The notes under the pieces: model-generated
Database searches by the model: none
Told to the model about the DNA's origin: nothing
Seen by the model: the letters and a program-made list of their open reading frames with translations, nothing else
Origin: Periplaneta americana
Taxonomy: Eukaryota > Arthropoda > Insecta > Blattodea > Blattidae
Assembly (NCBI RefSeq): GCF_040183065.1
Contig: NC_091119.1
Location: forward strand, 63,226,892 to 63,290,891
Length of the DNA: 64,000 bases
Reading direction: 5' to 3'
Position numbers and translations under genes: made by a program
Part shown: in pieces, positions 1 to 12,293 of the stretch
Layout of the letters: each line of letters begins with the position of its first letter
Numbering within the stretch: the first letter of the stretch is position 1

Positions 1-690
1 AGAAAACCACATTGGTGGCTGCATATCCTGTTTTTAGCATATGGTTTTTAATATTAATGATTAAAGAGGGCAATATTCACCTTCGACATAGTTCCTATTT
101 TTTTATTCGTGCACCTCGTTCTCAAAGTTCTTGTTTAGGTTCATGAACATTCAATTTACTCGCATCTATATTCTGCGAACTGCAGATTTCCCCACCCATC
201 GCGGGGAATCGCTCAATATTATACAGGTTTACGTTATTATTTATTGTAAATTAAATTAAATTATGAGGTAAGAAAATATTGAATTATATTAAATTATACT
301 AGGTTATACAAAATAATTGTAAATATAATTTTGACATGCACAGAAAACCAATAAGCGGGAAAACGTAATCAACTGTAGCATATAACATAACATAGCCCTA
401 CAACATGTTGAGCCGCATGGATCGCTCCTGCCATCTAGTGGTAAAACTTCGCATAAGATATCCCTATACGCCGAAGATTACAGATCTAAAATGTCATGTT
501 TTACCTCATGTTCTACAGGCTTGCTCCCACCCACGTGGGAACATTCTTCGGATCAAGTGTGACGCGACCACACTGTATTTTATGCACAAATTAAATAAAC
601 ACAGCAGAAGTAGGAAATATACACTTTCAGAAATAGAAGATAGGCACACGTGTTCCTTACTGAGAGAGAACAACTTATGGAATAATTTTT
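1..690. other. No gene recognised
   Basis: AT-rich sequence. Small overlapping reading frames occur on both strands (405-800 plus, 506-949 minus), but neither resembles a family I know and each is the shadow of the other. I see no repeat ends or RNA gene here. Confidence 0.5.
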
Positions 691-1030
691 CTCGGATTCT
701 TAGCCAGGTGAGTTGGATTGTTGCTTTCAAGCTTTCGATGACTAGCTCTGTCATCTTCAGGGATTCAAGTGCTGTGAGACCATGTCTAGCCAGTATATAA
801 CCAGTCACCATCAATGACACATAAACGAACTTTTCTGCACAGGGCGAGGGGGATTCGGACCAAGAAAGTCTCTCTTCAGAGATTCGATACCTGCACAAGA
901 CATTCCAACAGAAACACTTCGGCAACAGAGATTTTAGTTTGGCCCTCAAAAGGCCTTCTCCTCCGAGAGCAGAACAGTGTCATTTCCCAGGACGGATATT
1001 CTATGCAATGCGACAACTATATATTTTAAT
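690..1030 (-). mobile_element. Possible Penelope-type terminal remnant with hammerhead-like core
   Basis: On the minus strand, 760-733 reads CTGAAGA, then a perfect TGAC/GTCA hairpin with a 7-nt loop, then TC and GAAA. The same order (CTGA[A/T]GA, hairpin, GAAA) recurs at 6655-6682, 7129-7155, 8867-8897, about 49800 and 50652-50674. Penelope-like elements are known to carry hammerhead ribozyme motifs in their terminal repeats, and one of these sites sits beside GIY-YIG coding sequence. Assignment of this copy is inferred from the motif alone. Confidence 0.35.
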
Positions 1031-1042
1031 GACTATAATATC

Positions 1043-1831
1043 ATCTGCTTGTCTATGTGGATGACGTGAATATGTTAGGAGAAAATCCACAAACTATTAG
1101 GAAAAACACAGGAATTTTACTTGAAGCAAGTAAAGAGATAAGTTTGGAAGTAAATCTCGAAAAGACGAAGTATATGATTATGTCTCGTGACCAGAACATA
1201 GTATGAAATGGAAATATAAAAATTGAAGAGGTGGAAGAATTCAAATATCTTGGAGCAGCAGTAACAAATATAAATGACACTTGGGAGGAAACGAAATGCA
1301 GAATAAATATGGGAAATTATTATTCAGTTGGGAAGCTTTTGTCATCCAATCTGCTTCTAAAAAAGCTGAAAGTTAAAATTTATGAAACAGTTATATTACC
1401 GGTTGTTCTGTATGGTTGTGAAACTTGGACTCTCACTTTGAGAGAGGAACATAGATTAAGGGTGTTTGAGAATAAGGTGCTTAGGAAAATATTTGGTGCT
1501 AAGAGGGATGAAGTTACAGGAGAATGGAGAAAGTTACACAACGCAGAACTGCACAGATTGTATTCTTCACCATTAAATCCAGACGTTTGAGACTGGCATG
1601 ACATGTAGCACATATAGGCGAATCCAGAATGCATGTAGAGTGTTAATTAGGAGGCTGGAGAGAAAAAGACCTTTGGGGAGGCCAAGACGTAGATGAGAGA
1701 ATATTAAAATGGATTTGTGGGAGGTGGGGTATGGTGGTGGGGACTGGATTAATCTTGCTTAGGATAGAGACCGATGGCAAGCTTACATGAGGGTGGCAAT
1801 GAACCTCCAGGTTCTCTGAAAGCCATAAGTA
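1043..1831 (+). mobile_element. LINE-A fragment (RTE-like, 3' half)
   Basis: 3' half of a non-LTR retrotransposon found five more times in this window. It starts within the reverse transcriptase active-site block (LLVYVDDVNMLGENPQ), continues through NPEKTKYM-like residues (here NLEKTKYM) and the best open part at 1231-1590 (GCETWTLTLREEHRLRVFEN), and ends with degraded GRPRRRWE.NIK.DL-like sequence and the 3' terminus near AAGCCATAAGTA. At least one stop (after IV at about 1204) and a missing segment around 1585-1600 show it is dead. The upstream endonuclease and most of the RT are absent, as expected of a 5'-truncated insertion. RTE clade is my best guess from the C-terminal motifs; R1 or I-like membership is not excluded. 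Confidence 0.8.
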
Positions 1832-3876
1832 TGCTTAAGAATTCTTTTGGTATGTCTCCTTTTCTGTAGGTCTATACAATTCCCTTGTGACTTCGTGAAT
1901 AGAATTATTAAAAAGAATGGGTGAAAGGAGACATGCTTGTTATTGTTCTGTGGCTCCTATGTACTACTTCACTTTCACTTTGATGTTTGTGCTATAGTGC
2001 AGTCTTTGTATGGTGCTAGTGATATGTTGAAGTACACATTCTTCTTACTGACCACATTTTGGACAACTTGTAAAATATAATTAACTATGTGAATTCATTG
2101 TTTGGTTGGTTCTTTTAGGGCTATTCTTTCTCATTGTTCTTTCTGAGTTTTCATTGTGTAGTGCAATAGTACGTTTTATACTGAATATGTTTTACATTTA
2201 AAATGGTTTCATCTGTATGTTGGTTTTTAGAATGTCATTTGTGCCCCTCGTATTGTTTATTTACAACCTGAACTTCAAGTTTAAAAATTAATAAATATTA
2301 ATAAACAGCCTGTAGAGGATCAAAGCCGACTGCTAGCAGAGGTGAACGATCATCCGACTAGTATGAGGATAGCTTATAGTCCAAAATGTTATGAACTGAA
2401 ATTGCATTTATATCTTTTATTTATCCTTGATATGTTAAAAAGAGTTTGTAAGCTACTTAAAAGAAAGTTTTGTAAAAGAAAGTAGTGAGTTTTGCTGTAA
2501 ACATACAAATAATCAACTTTTGGATAAATTAGACCTATTGAGGTTATATGCCTTGATGCTTCGTACATGGTTTTGAAATATACTGATGACAGGAAATGAA
2601 TTTGGTAATTCTCTATACCGAAGAAGGCACATCTGCCTTTGCTCCCTTCTTGTTAAACAGACAGGAAGTTCAGGACGCAATACTAGGGAAACGAACCATT
2701 TTCCTAGTAATTCGTTCTGGATCTCTCACATATTATGTTGGTATTTAGTAGTGAAGAGAAAGAGAGATGTACCTCCTTTGATGTTTTTCTGGAGAATTAA
2801 TTTGAATTTTATTACATTGTTGTCAGTTTAGTCAACTGTCCGAAGACAGGTTGGAGCCTCATAAGTGACACCAATAAGGTAACACTCATGAGGTAACGAA
2901 GCTATGAGATAATGGGGTAGGGTGGCCAGTTCCTTTCCTTCTTCCTTTCATACATCATTGACTAGTAACATACTTCACTAATCAGACTTAAAATATATAC
3001 AATAATTATTGTTCTTCCTCTGACACCTATCATCAAGTGAGATGTACTCTCTGATAATAGATGTACATATCAGCCAGAACCTCAATCAGAGGTGTTTTGA
3101 CATTGTGGATAATAAAAATATATAAGTAGAAAGATTTTGTCTATTCAGAATTCATTCTGTATGAAAATTTATGGTGAATACATATGTAAGTTATGAGACA
3201 TGCACGCATGCTGCTGCTGCTAATTGAGATAACACTGTCAGTTTTTTTGTTTTTATGTTTTAAAGCTATAATGTTTTTACTTAAGGGAATGCATAGGTGA
3301 AAATTGACCAAAATCTTAAAAAAGTATGATTTTTTGTTTTTATATTATTAATTAAGTATAATCTCTCTAGATTTTAAATCCAGTTTAATTTTCGTCCTAG
3401 TGGTCATTTAAAGCTGTCACGTGATCATTTAAAAGAACGCGTTCACGCTATTTTGCTAATTAAATGGCTCACAAGCTGACTGCTGTCATCTCTAGACATA
3501 CTATATAATTTGAATATAGCGGGCATTGTTTATACTGGTATTTTATTTCAACTATTGGGAAAATAAGTGTGTTGGCATTTCTGTAAATTAGTTTGTTGGT
3601 AACCTTGGAAACATAACATAAACAAAAGTCAGTACGGGTCGAGCTTCAGTTGTATAAGGGTGTACAGTGTTCGTGCTCTAGAAGTTTACAACGAGTGCTT
3701 TTATTGTGTGTGTGGTAGTGTTAGTATATATGTCCTTTTGTGGTGTTACATCTGTTTAACTCAGTGATAGTGAACTGTTACTATATTAGTAGGGGCTGTG
3801 GCCTCCAAATACATTTAGAACGGAGTATTCTCCGTCCATATCCTAGATTCATTTGAACAATTACAATGATGTAGAG
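1832..3876. other. No gene recognised
   Basis: AT-rich, with a short open frame at 2586-2831 that resembles nothing known to me, a small GCTGCTGCTGC run near 3210 and a TG/TA dinucleotide run at 3958-3990. No transposon ends were found. Confidence 0.5.
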
Positions 3877-5420
<1,544 letters not shown>

Positions 5421-5829
5421 TTTCTATATAGGTCCTATTATGTTTTAGGGTTTTAATTTTTGTGCTGCTGTCTTCATTCCTTTCATTTTTGATACTTCTG
5501 GCTACAATTTTACTGTACCTCATAGAAAAATTCCACTAAAAATTAATACTATGAAAGCAATGGAAAGAAAGTTTGATATTCTGAACACAGCCTTGTTAGT
5601 GCAAGTTATGAATGAATTTTTGCTTTTCCTCAGTACCTCAATCTGTTTTTCGTTGTGTTTTGTGTCGGTTCTCGACTCTTGCTATTCAGTTGTGATAATT
5701 TTTAAAATATAATTTATTTTATTTATTACTTTATTAGGTGAAGACATTAAGTGCGTTTCAGTTTTTAATGAATTTCTAATAAGTGTGTTAGGACCTATTA
5801 TATAAGTTTTTGTATTATTATGTTGCAAT
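5421..5829. other. No gene recognised
   Basis: AT-rich stretch between two hAT relics in opposite orientation. I see no convincing terminal repeats or coding sequence. Confidence 0.5.
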
Positions 5830-6596
5830 GTGAAAATGAATCCATTCAATAACACAGTTTGTACATTAATTCAAACCTCGTTTAATCGCTTGTGTGAGCA
5901 GGATAAGAGTTATCTATTGTTTCTAGACAGAACTCAACCAATTTTAGACATAAACTGTAAAAAGTTAATCTCACAAGCTGGCAAAACATACGAACTTAAT
6001 TTTAAAACTTCATGGTACTGCAAGCATCAGTGAGTGGTTGTGTGGGAGCCACTACATTGAAATACTATTTTGTTAGTCATGCCTACTACTTGGAGTTAAA
6101 AACATATGTGGAATGAAACCGGATTCAGTGATTTTCTAAAATAATGTTAGTCATGCTCTACAAAAACATGAAAATTCGGTGGAACATTTAAAGTGTGTGC
6201 TGCAGTTCAAACATTTACAAAAGAATATGGGAATGTTCTAAAAGAAAATGCTAGGCTATTGTTAGTGCAATATATTGAAAATGTTCGTTTAAACAGACAT
6301 GTTATGTGGTCAGTCATCGACACTGCTTTGTATTTACGCAAGCAGGAATTATCATTTCAGAGCCATAACGAAAGCATTTCTTTGCTTAATCGTGGAAATT
6401 TCAGATACTGCACCATGCTAGAATTTTGAACGTAGAGAAAAGTAGAAGTGAATTCTCAGGGAGGAAGTACAGACTCCTGCTATAGTGGAAAAAGTGATGT
6501 AGAACATGTTCGTAATTACAAGATATTGTTCTTTGAGGTCATTGACATCATCATGCAGATCGATAAAAGATTTGGGGATTTAGAAGAACTTTGTTT

Positions 6597-7220
6597 CTTC
6601 AGAAAACTTATTATGTGTCTTTCTCGTGTTAAATTTACATTACCTCGTTAACATGTTTCAGTCTGTTATCGGCCATCTTCAAAACTGGTTGTAGCTGGTC
6701 TTGGAATCTTTTGTTTGTGTTTTTTCTGTGGGGGTGTGTTTGTGTAGTGTAATGTGGAGTCAAAGAGTGTGTGTGTTCTGAAATTGAGTTGTGTGTTGAG
6801 AATTTCATTTGGATGTGTTTTTATGTGCCTATATATTTCGTATTGTTTTAGTGTGTTTAGTTTCTGGCTTTTTGGTTAAATGTGTAGAATTTACATGTGT
6901 GTTGATGTCTCTGTACGTGTGGTTAGTATTTGTGGCGTGTTCTGCATATGTGGAAGTGTTTTGTAGTTTTGTTATGGCTGTGATGTGTTCTTTCTAACGT
7001 GTTTGAAATGATCTGCCTGTCTGTCCTATGTAGAAGTTGTTGCAGGTGTTGCAGTGTACATTACACTACACAGACACACTCCCACAGGAAACACAAACAC
7101 AAGGTGCCAAGACTAGCAACAACCAGTTCTGAAGATGGGTGATAACAGGCTGAAACATGTTAACGAGGTAATGTAAATTTAACACGAGAAAGACACATAA
7201 TACGTTTTCCGAAGTGATAA
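6597..7220 (-). mobile_element. Penelope-like element fragment with GIY-YIG domain and inverted terminal arms
   Basis: Reading 7060 to 6781 on the minus strand gives HCNTCNNFYIGQTGRSFQTR, a stop, KEHI, then YAEHATNTNHTYRDI: a GIY-YIG endonuclease of the kind at the C-terminus of Penelope-like retroelements, with its CxxC motif just before YIG. The domain is flanked by two inverted arms of about 150 bp (6597-6745 and 7060-7220), each holding a hammerhead-like core. Inverted terminal repeats beside a 5'-truncated body are a known Penelope layout. At least three in-frame stops make it inactive. It interrupts the hAT gene at 5830-7752, so it is younger than that gene. No clear target duplication was found. 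Confidence 0.8.
7129..7155 (+). ncRNA. Hammerhead-like ribozyme core (candidate)
   Basis: CTGAAGA at 7129-7135 is followed by a hairpin region and by T-GAAA at 7151-7155. In the inverted partner (6655-6682, minus) the hairpin reads GCC-GATAACA-rich, compatible with GCC/GGC pairing in an ancestral copy. The canonical hammerhead core is CTGATGA...GAAA; here the seventh-position A for T is a departure that should weaken cleavage. Confidence 0.35.
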
Positions 7221-7752
7221 TGTTAAAAGTTGTGTAATCAAGATGTATAACTTCGTTTCGTCAGCCTGGCTGATACTTCCAAATTTGACACTTATAGTAG
7301 AAACTTCCCACATGATCCGCTTTCTTCACTGTAAGCTAGCTATTTCAGCATATTAAAAAAAAAAAAAAAAGACGTAGGTTCTAAAAACTAAACTTGAACT
7401 TTTGTACCAGAGCAGTGAATAAAGGAATATACCAGTTAAGAAAGTGCTAGACTTCTTCGTGACAACGATATCAACAGAGATGTATTTGGAGAAGTGTATT
7501 AGTTATAGTCCCTCATTTTAATACTACCATCTATACTTGCGTATCCGTCGAGAGGAGCTCCTCGTGTTTAAAACGAATAAAAACACAACAGAGAAACTCA
7601 ATGTCACAGAAGAGACTGTCAGCGTTAGGGAATATTTCACTCCAAAAAGATATGTTGGACAAGATGATGGAATCACAGCGCTTCCATGAGAATGTTATTG
7701 GCAGGTTCGCAGCCCTGAAGAAATGGAGAATCAACTTAGTGTATAAAAGATA

Positions 7753-8373
7753 GGTAAGCAATAAGCATATCTTAATTTACATATACTGTTAAGTGCACTG
7801 ATAGCTGACAGAAATAAATACAATGAAATCACTTTCCACGATTGAATATAATGGAAATTTATGGGAGGGAATTACTTTAGTTGCATAGAGTTCCGATTAT
7901 TATCAATGCAACTAGCTACATGGGCTTTGAAAACCTTGCAACAATTTTGTGCTTCACCTACTTTTTCAGGCACGAGCTGCTACTGATTCACAATGATGCC
8001 ATAATGTGCCAGGTACTATCGAAATGTGTACTGTTCTTCTACCTGTGAAGACATTTATTATTTTGCAGCACTCAGTCCGAGCTGGAGACCAATATAAGAT
8101 TTATTTAGTCCGACTCTTGTCTCCCATTTCTTTTCTTGTGATCATACCATCTAACAGACACGGGCAAATGGGACTCAAATAAGCCAACGTGCTTCGCAAT
8201 GGTCATTCAATATGATGTCGGCATTATAAGCCCCTTGCTTGCACTGTGGGCTGTATCAATGTGCTTTGGTGAATGTCTTGTATTTATTCATCTCTCTAAG
8301 CATTCTATTTTTTAAGGTGTTTAAAATGCTGATGAAATAAATATAATAAAATATTTCAGTGGTGTTACGAAAT
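7753..8373. other. No gene recognised
   Basis: AT-rich sequence with no recognisable coding or terminal repeats. It ends with the 13-bp target site (8361-8373) of the next LINE-A insertion. Confidence 0.5.
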
Positions 8374-8621
8374 TGGGCAGGGCATGTAGCACGTATGGGC
8401 GAATCCAGAAATGCATATAGAGTGTTAGTTGGGGGCCAGAGGGGAAAAGACCTTTGGGGAGGCCCAGACGTAGATGGGAAGATAATATTAAAATGGATTT
8501 GAGGGAGGTGAGATATGATGGTAGGGACTGGATTAATCTTGCTCAGGATAGGGACCAATGGCGGGCTTATGTGAGGGCGGCAATGAACCTCCGGGTTCCT
8601 TAAAAGCCAGTAAGTAAGTAA
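8374..8621 (+). mobile_element. LINE-A 3' end with target-site duplication
   Basis: Severely 5'-truncated copy of LINE-A. It begins in the RWAGHVARM-like segment (tgggcagggcatgtagcacg) and runs through the GRP.RRWEDNIK region to the 3' end, closed by a TAAG repeat tail. The 13-bp sequence GGTGTTACGAAAT lies directly before (8361-8373) and after (8622-8634), an exact target-site duplication. This fixes the true 3' end of the family and shows target-primed insertion. The perfect duplication suggests a fairly young copy. Confidence 0.93.
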
Positions 8622-8702
8622 GGTGTTACGAAATAAGCTTATATTTAGTTTGTCTTTTAATTTATGAGCTGTCCAGTATTCAGAATTAGGCTTTTTAGTA
8701 TT

Positions 8703-8938
8703 TCACCATGTCCTGGAACTTGACATTTGCAACATTCCAGAACTAGATACAGGTTTCAACATCAGGACAGATAGGTTGAGCTCATTATACCAGGCTAACC
8801 CAGACAACTGAGCCTGGCATAACGGCTCAACAAAGTAAGCAACCCTTCTTGTCTTACCTGTCTGCCCTGATGATGGAACCTGTATGTAGTTCTGAAATGT
8901 TGGAAATGTCAAGTTCCAGGACATGGTGGAATACCCAA
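8703..8938. repeat. Foldback repeat with hammerhead-like cores
   Basis: Two arms of about 80 bp (8707-8786 and 8855-8936) are reverse complements of one another around a ~70-bp loop. On the plus strand the right arm holds CTGATGA at 8867-8873, a GAAC/GTTC hairpin with a 9-nt loop, and GAAA at 8894-8897; the left arm holds the mirror image. The core heptamer here is canonical for hammerhead ribozymes. No protein sequence is present. Most likely a Penelope terminal-repeat derivative. Confidence 0.75.
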
Positions 8939-9683
8939 GAGCACCTAATTCTGCTCACAGTCACCATGAAAGCCTAAAAACTCAAATGTATGGTAGGCCT
9001 ATTTATTTTACTCAGGTCTAAAGCTCTAGTACAATTTTCCTAACATGGCTGTATTTTTTTTGGTTCAAATGTCATTCTTAACTTAGAGCAGTAAAGTCTA
9101 AATAATATTTGTAATTATCTTTATTGTCCTGCTCGAGAATTTTATATTAATTTATTGTCTCGCATGTACACACATTCAAATTTAATTTGAGAAAATATTT
9201 ACTGATTAAAAATGAGCGGAATTTAAGAAAATAATTTAATTTACTTTATGTTACACCGAGTATAGGAGGCTTTTGCACTGGGATGAAAGTGGAGATGAGC
9301 AGGGGCTGGGTTTGGGTTGAGTTAATTCTTTACCTTGAATTACGAAAGTAGGATAAGTTGTGTCGTCATATCCAGGCCTGTACAGTTATGCTGTACATAT
9401 ATTATGTTGTTCTGTTCTGATGTGGAGCTAAACTACAGCTTTGCATCGGTAAGCTACCCTTTTTAGGTATACAAAAAACTACGACTTTTCAGATATAGCA
9501 TTTGTTATGAACAGTAACATCCTAACATGAAAATAATCTTCTCTTCCATCACAGTAACTTGAAGTGAACGATATGTACATTAAATACGTTAAATTATTAT
9601 TAGAGCGAAATGATGCATTGGCAAATATATATATATATATATATATAAAAAGGAGTACCAGTATCAAAATTAAATTTTAAATT
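8939..9683. other. No gene recognised
   Basis: AT-rich, with a TA dinucleotide run at 9626-9647. Nothing coding or mobile was recognised. Confidence 0.5.
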
Positions 9684-10522
9684 GTGTTACTTATTAATGT
9701 TCTGTATTTTCCTTCCAAGCACTGTAAAATATGTCGTTGGAAGTTAAAAAAAAACACCATTATTGTTGCTTGTAAAATGTGTTTGTACTGCCACAATTTG
9801 AAACTTATTTTCCAAGTAAATATGACGAATTTTCATGGGTTTGTAGACCCCTTTCATTGCGATATTGAAAATAACAAACTTTCATTGAGTGAAAGAGAAC
9901 AGTTAATTGAACTCTCAAATGCCACCAGACTTAAAATGAAATTCCAAGTGGAATGTATGGTTAATTTCTGGACCTTATCACAAGTGAAAAAAGAATATAG
10001 TGAACTGCACAATGGTGCTTTACAGATTATAATTCAGTTTGCTTTTACGTATCTGTGTGAGAAAGGGTTTTCATCACTAACTCTATCAAAACAAAGTACC
10101 AAAATCGACTCGATGTACGTGAGTATCTCCGAATTAAGCTTACCAGCATACATCAAAATATAGAATGACTGTGCAAGAATCGACAGGCTTGTCCATCTCA
10201 TTAATGTGAGTACCAATATTTATTTATTTTGTTTAGTTAATAAGTTAAAGATTATCCAAACTCTAATAGCCTTGATTTATTAAAAAACGAAAATGAATTT
10301 TTTCTATTGAGATTAATTTAATTAGTTAATACTAATATAAAATTAAACTAATTACATTAATTTTAATTAATTAATTTTGTTTTAAAATATAAATGTACTG
10401 ATATTAAATTATGCTACAAAAATGATAAATTTGCTTTCGAAGGGAACAAGAGTAAGGTGATCCGCATAACTGTTCTGACTTAAAAAAGTGGTCCCCCCTT
10501 CAAAAAAGTTCGAGGAACACTG
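9684..10522 (+). pseudogene. hAT transposase C-terminus and 3' element end
   Basis: The frame 9684-10163 ends with the hAT dimerisation region: LIELSNATRLKMKFQ, FWTLSQVKKEYSELHNGAL, FAFTYLCEKGFSSLTLSKQS, matching the tail of ZBED5/SCAND3-type transposases. The upstream part of the frame (about 9684-9800) is not recognisable. The element probably ends at 10522: read in reverse the terminus is CAGTGTTCCTCGAACTTTT, close to the hAT end at 3877. The next 8 bp are GCGTGCAG, but no partner duplication was found, so the 5' part is lost. It could be a second copy of the family at 3877-5420, whose C-terminus is missing. Confidence 0.8.
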
Positions 10523-11080
10523 GCGTGCAGTATTAAATATATTCCAACTCCGAAATAAAGGTAAATTATACAATTTAAATTCATTCATTTATTATATTCC
10601 ATAGATCTTACATGAGCAATGAAGCTTTAAGTGGAACAAGCCAAAATTTTACAATATTACAATTACAATTTTTACAGTTTTTACAGTTTTACAATTTAGT
10701 AATTTTCTACGATGATGAGGTGAGGTCAGAGGATTCGCCAAAATATTACCCGGCATTTCCCTTTTGGCTGAGGATACAATGCGATAAACCATCGTTAATG
10801 CAAAGAAATACTGGTACGATTAAAACTATTAGGTCAAAGTAATTATTTACAATCTCATACAAGAATGTTGACACTTTTGTTATGAAAGAGCACAATCTAT
10901 TAAGTACAAATTATAATGTTATATTAACATCTGCGACCGACTGAAATAATGAGTGAAGTTATCCCTTATTTGTCTAGCAAATTCACTGCAACTATTATTC
11001 CTGCAATCTGAGTTCTAATGAATTTGCACATCATCAATTTCTGTCAATTGTAAAGCTGTTTCATGATAATGCAGATCATT
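10523..11080. other. No gene; short repeat-like tract
   Basis: Contains a run of related short units (ttacaatttt/ttacagtttt, 10650-10697). The short frame at 10612-10842 has no recognisable product; its part GATGAGGTGAGGTCAGAGGA resembles dispersed repeats from memory only. Confidence 0.3.
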
Positions 11081-11740
11081 GTTTGTCGCAATCTTTTTCT
11101 CAAACGGAATATGTGCTGGCTCTTTTCACATTTGTCTCAATATTTCTATTCGTGAATCACCACTTAGCACACAGTATTCCGAAAGCACATTTCACATATT
11201 ATATTTTTCGAATACTAGATAAACGTTAATTAAAATTTTCCCTTCTAGGCGTTAGTTCTCTCACTAGATATTGCTTCATAAGATAAAGTTTTAGAGGGTA
11301 GGCTTTATCTCCAATAAGTACCAGTGATACCTTTACATGTGAGTTTGTTAGTTCTTGGTCTCCAACAAATTCAGAAGTGTGAAAGTTGTGAAAATGCTTC
11401 CATCACTCTGTTTTCCTCTTTCCACCAAATCAATGGTTAAAATTTTTTGTCTGCGCCAGCAATACTCTGTTGTAATACTCGTACAACGTAAATTGAAATA
11501 GCTGGAACCGAGTTTATCAGGACCCTTTATCTGACCATGCTGTTCTTCGATTGTTACGAAGCAATTAGGGAACCACAACGTTCGTAGTAATCACTGACCA
11601 CGTTGTTTAATTTTTCTTTATTTGGTTGTGGTAGAAATTCTTTAATTGGTTCATTCTAGATTACCTCACATGTTTCTCTTGCCATTACAATTGCTGTAGA
11701 TTTTCCTACCCTGAAGGAAAATGGCAGTGATCGCATAATG
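11080..11740 (-). pseudogene. PIF/Harbinger (HARBI1-like) transposase relic
   Basis: Minus-strand pieces follow the order of a Harbinger DDE nuclease: about 11735-11640 with RSLPFSFRVGKSTAIVM and ARETCEVI, the 11578-11348 frame with FPNCFVTIEEQHGQIKGPDK, FNLRCTSI, ILTIDLVERGKQSDGSIF and LLNLLETKN, then 11320-11180 with IGDKAYPLKLYLMKQYL and CAFGIL. Known HARBI1 proteins have FPNC.GAIDGKH, D...G..SD...F and GD.AYPL motifs at the same places. The first catalytic block reads TIEEQH rather than AIDGKH and stops occur near 11230 and 11670, so it is inactive. Terminal repeats were not identified. Confidence 0.85.
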
Positions 11741-12095
11741 TCCCTGTGGTTATAAATCTACAAGAAAGAGTAATGTTAGAAATAATATACGATCAAATTT
11801 CGCCTTCTTTCGATAAATTATTATGGGTCAGGTTATACGAAAGGAGAAAGTTACATTCTCTTTCTCTCTTAGGCTGCAACTACAGTAGTAGCGTTACCAC
11901 TTTCGAAAAATTTAGGAGAGGGGAGGAAAGAGCATTGGTGTGGCCATATAGCGCAGAGTCAGTGAGTGGCACAGCGTGGCTTGGAGATGAGATCATGGCC
12001 GTGTTTGCTTGTAGGCAATTCTTATCTAAAAAGAGCAGCTTAAAATAGGAAAGGATGAGAATTTTATGTTCATCCATTTAAGAAGAGATTTGAAA
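11741..12095. other. No gene recognised
   Basis: A frame at 11746-12048 is open but unlike any family I know. No other structure seen. Confidence 0.4.
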
Positions 12096-12103
12096 CTTTA
12101 GAA

Positions 12104-12285
12104 CAGGGATCGTCAGCACAGAGCATGCTGGGGCTAGCCTCTCTTACCCGCTGAAAACGCAGTGCACTATAGTGCTCTTGTAGCTGCTAGCGGGTATGCT
12201 CTCTATCTCTCCCTGTTCCACAACAGTGCACACGGGACGGCACGGTGTACCCATTGCACATTTCAGTGAGTGCTGACGACCACTG
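12104..12285 (+). mobile_element. hAT MITE-1, copy 1
   Basis: 182-bp non-autonomous element with inverted ends CAG(T)GGTCGTCAGCAC, flanked by the exact 8-bp duplication CTTTAGAA (12096-12103 and 12286-12293). Two more copies lie at 27100-27282 and 58553-58724. The 8-bp duplication and CAG ends place it in the hAT superfamily; the central TA fits the Buster-type target nnnTAnnn. It contains no open frame. Confidence 0.93.
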
Positions 12286-12293
12286 CTTTAGAA

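Larger units (their letters stand above)
5830..7752 (+). pseudogene. hAT transposase relic (ZMYM1-like), split by a Penelope-like element
   Basis: Plus-strand hAT pieces in order: 5830-6060 with a TTF-type zinc-finger start (FKTSWYCKHQ, then a C-rich stretch); 6193-6429 with ENVRLNRHVMWSVID, LRKQELSFQSHNES and LNRGNF; 6448-6596 with FFEVIDIIMQIDKRFGDLEE. After the insertion at 6597-7220 the gene resumes with TSKFDTYSRNFPHDPLSSL (about 7270-7330), KTKLELLYQSSE, IPVKKVLDFF and, at about 7500-7752, a dimerisation block with SVERSSSCLKRIKTQQRNSM and SALGNISLQKDML, ending in TAG. The middle part holding most of the RNase H-like core is deleted and there are stops, so it is dead. It is related to the element at 32074-35251 but clearly diverged from it. 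Confidence 0.85.

Noticed and set aside
405-949. Overlapping frames on both strands (131 and 147 residues)
   Set aside because: No family resemblance; part of the minus frame only reflects the hammerhead-like motif region.
6809-6997. 62-residue hydrophobic plus-strand frame resembling a membrane peptide
   Set aside because: Antisense of the Penelope GIY-YIG region.
8256-8558. 100-residue minus-strand frame
   Set aside because: It is the antisense of the LINE-A 3' end.
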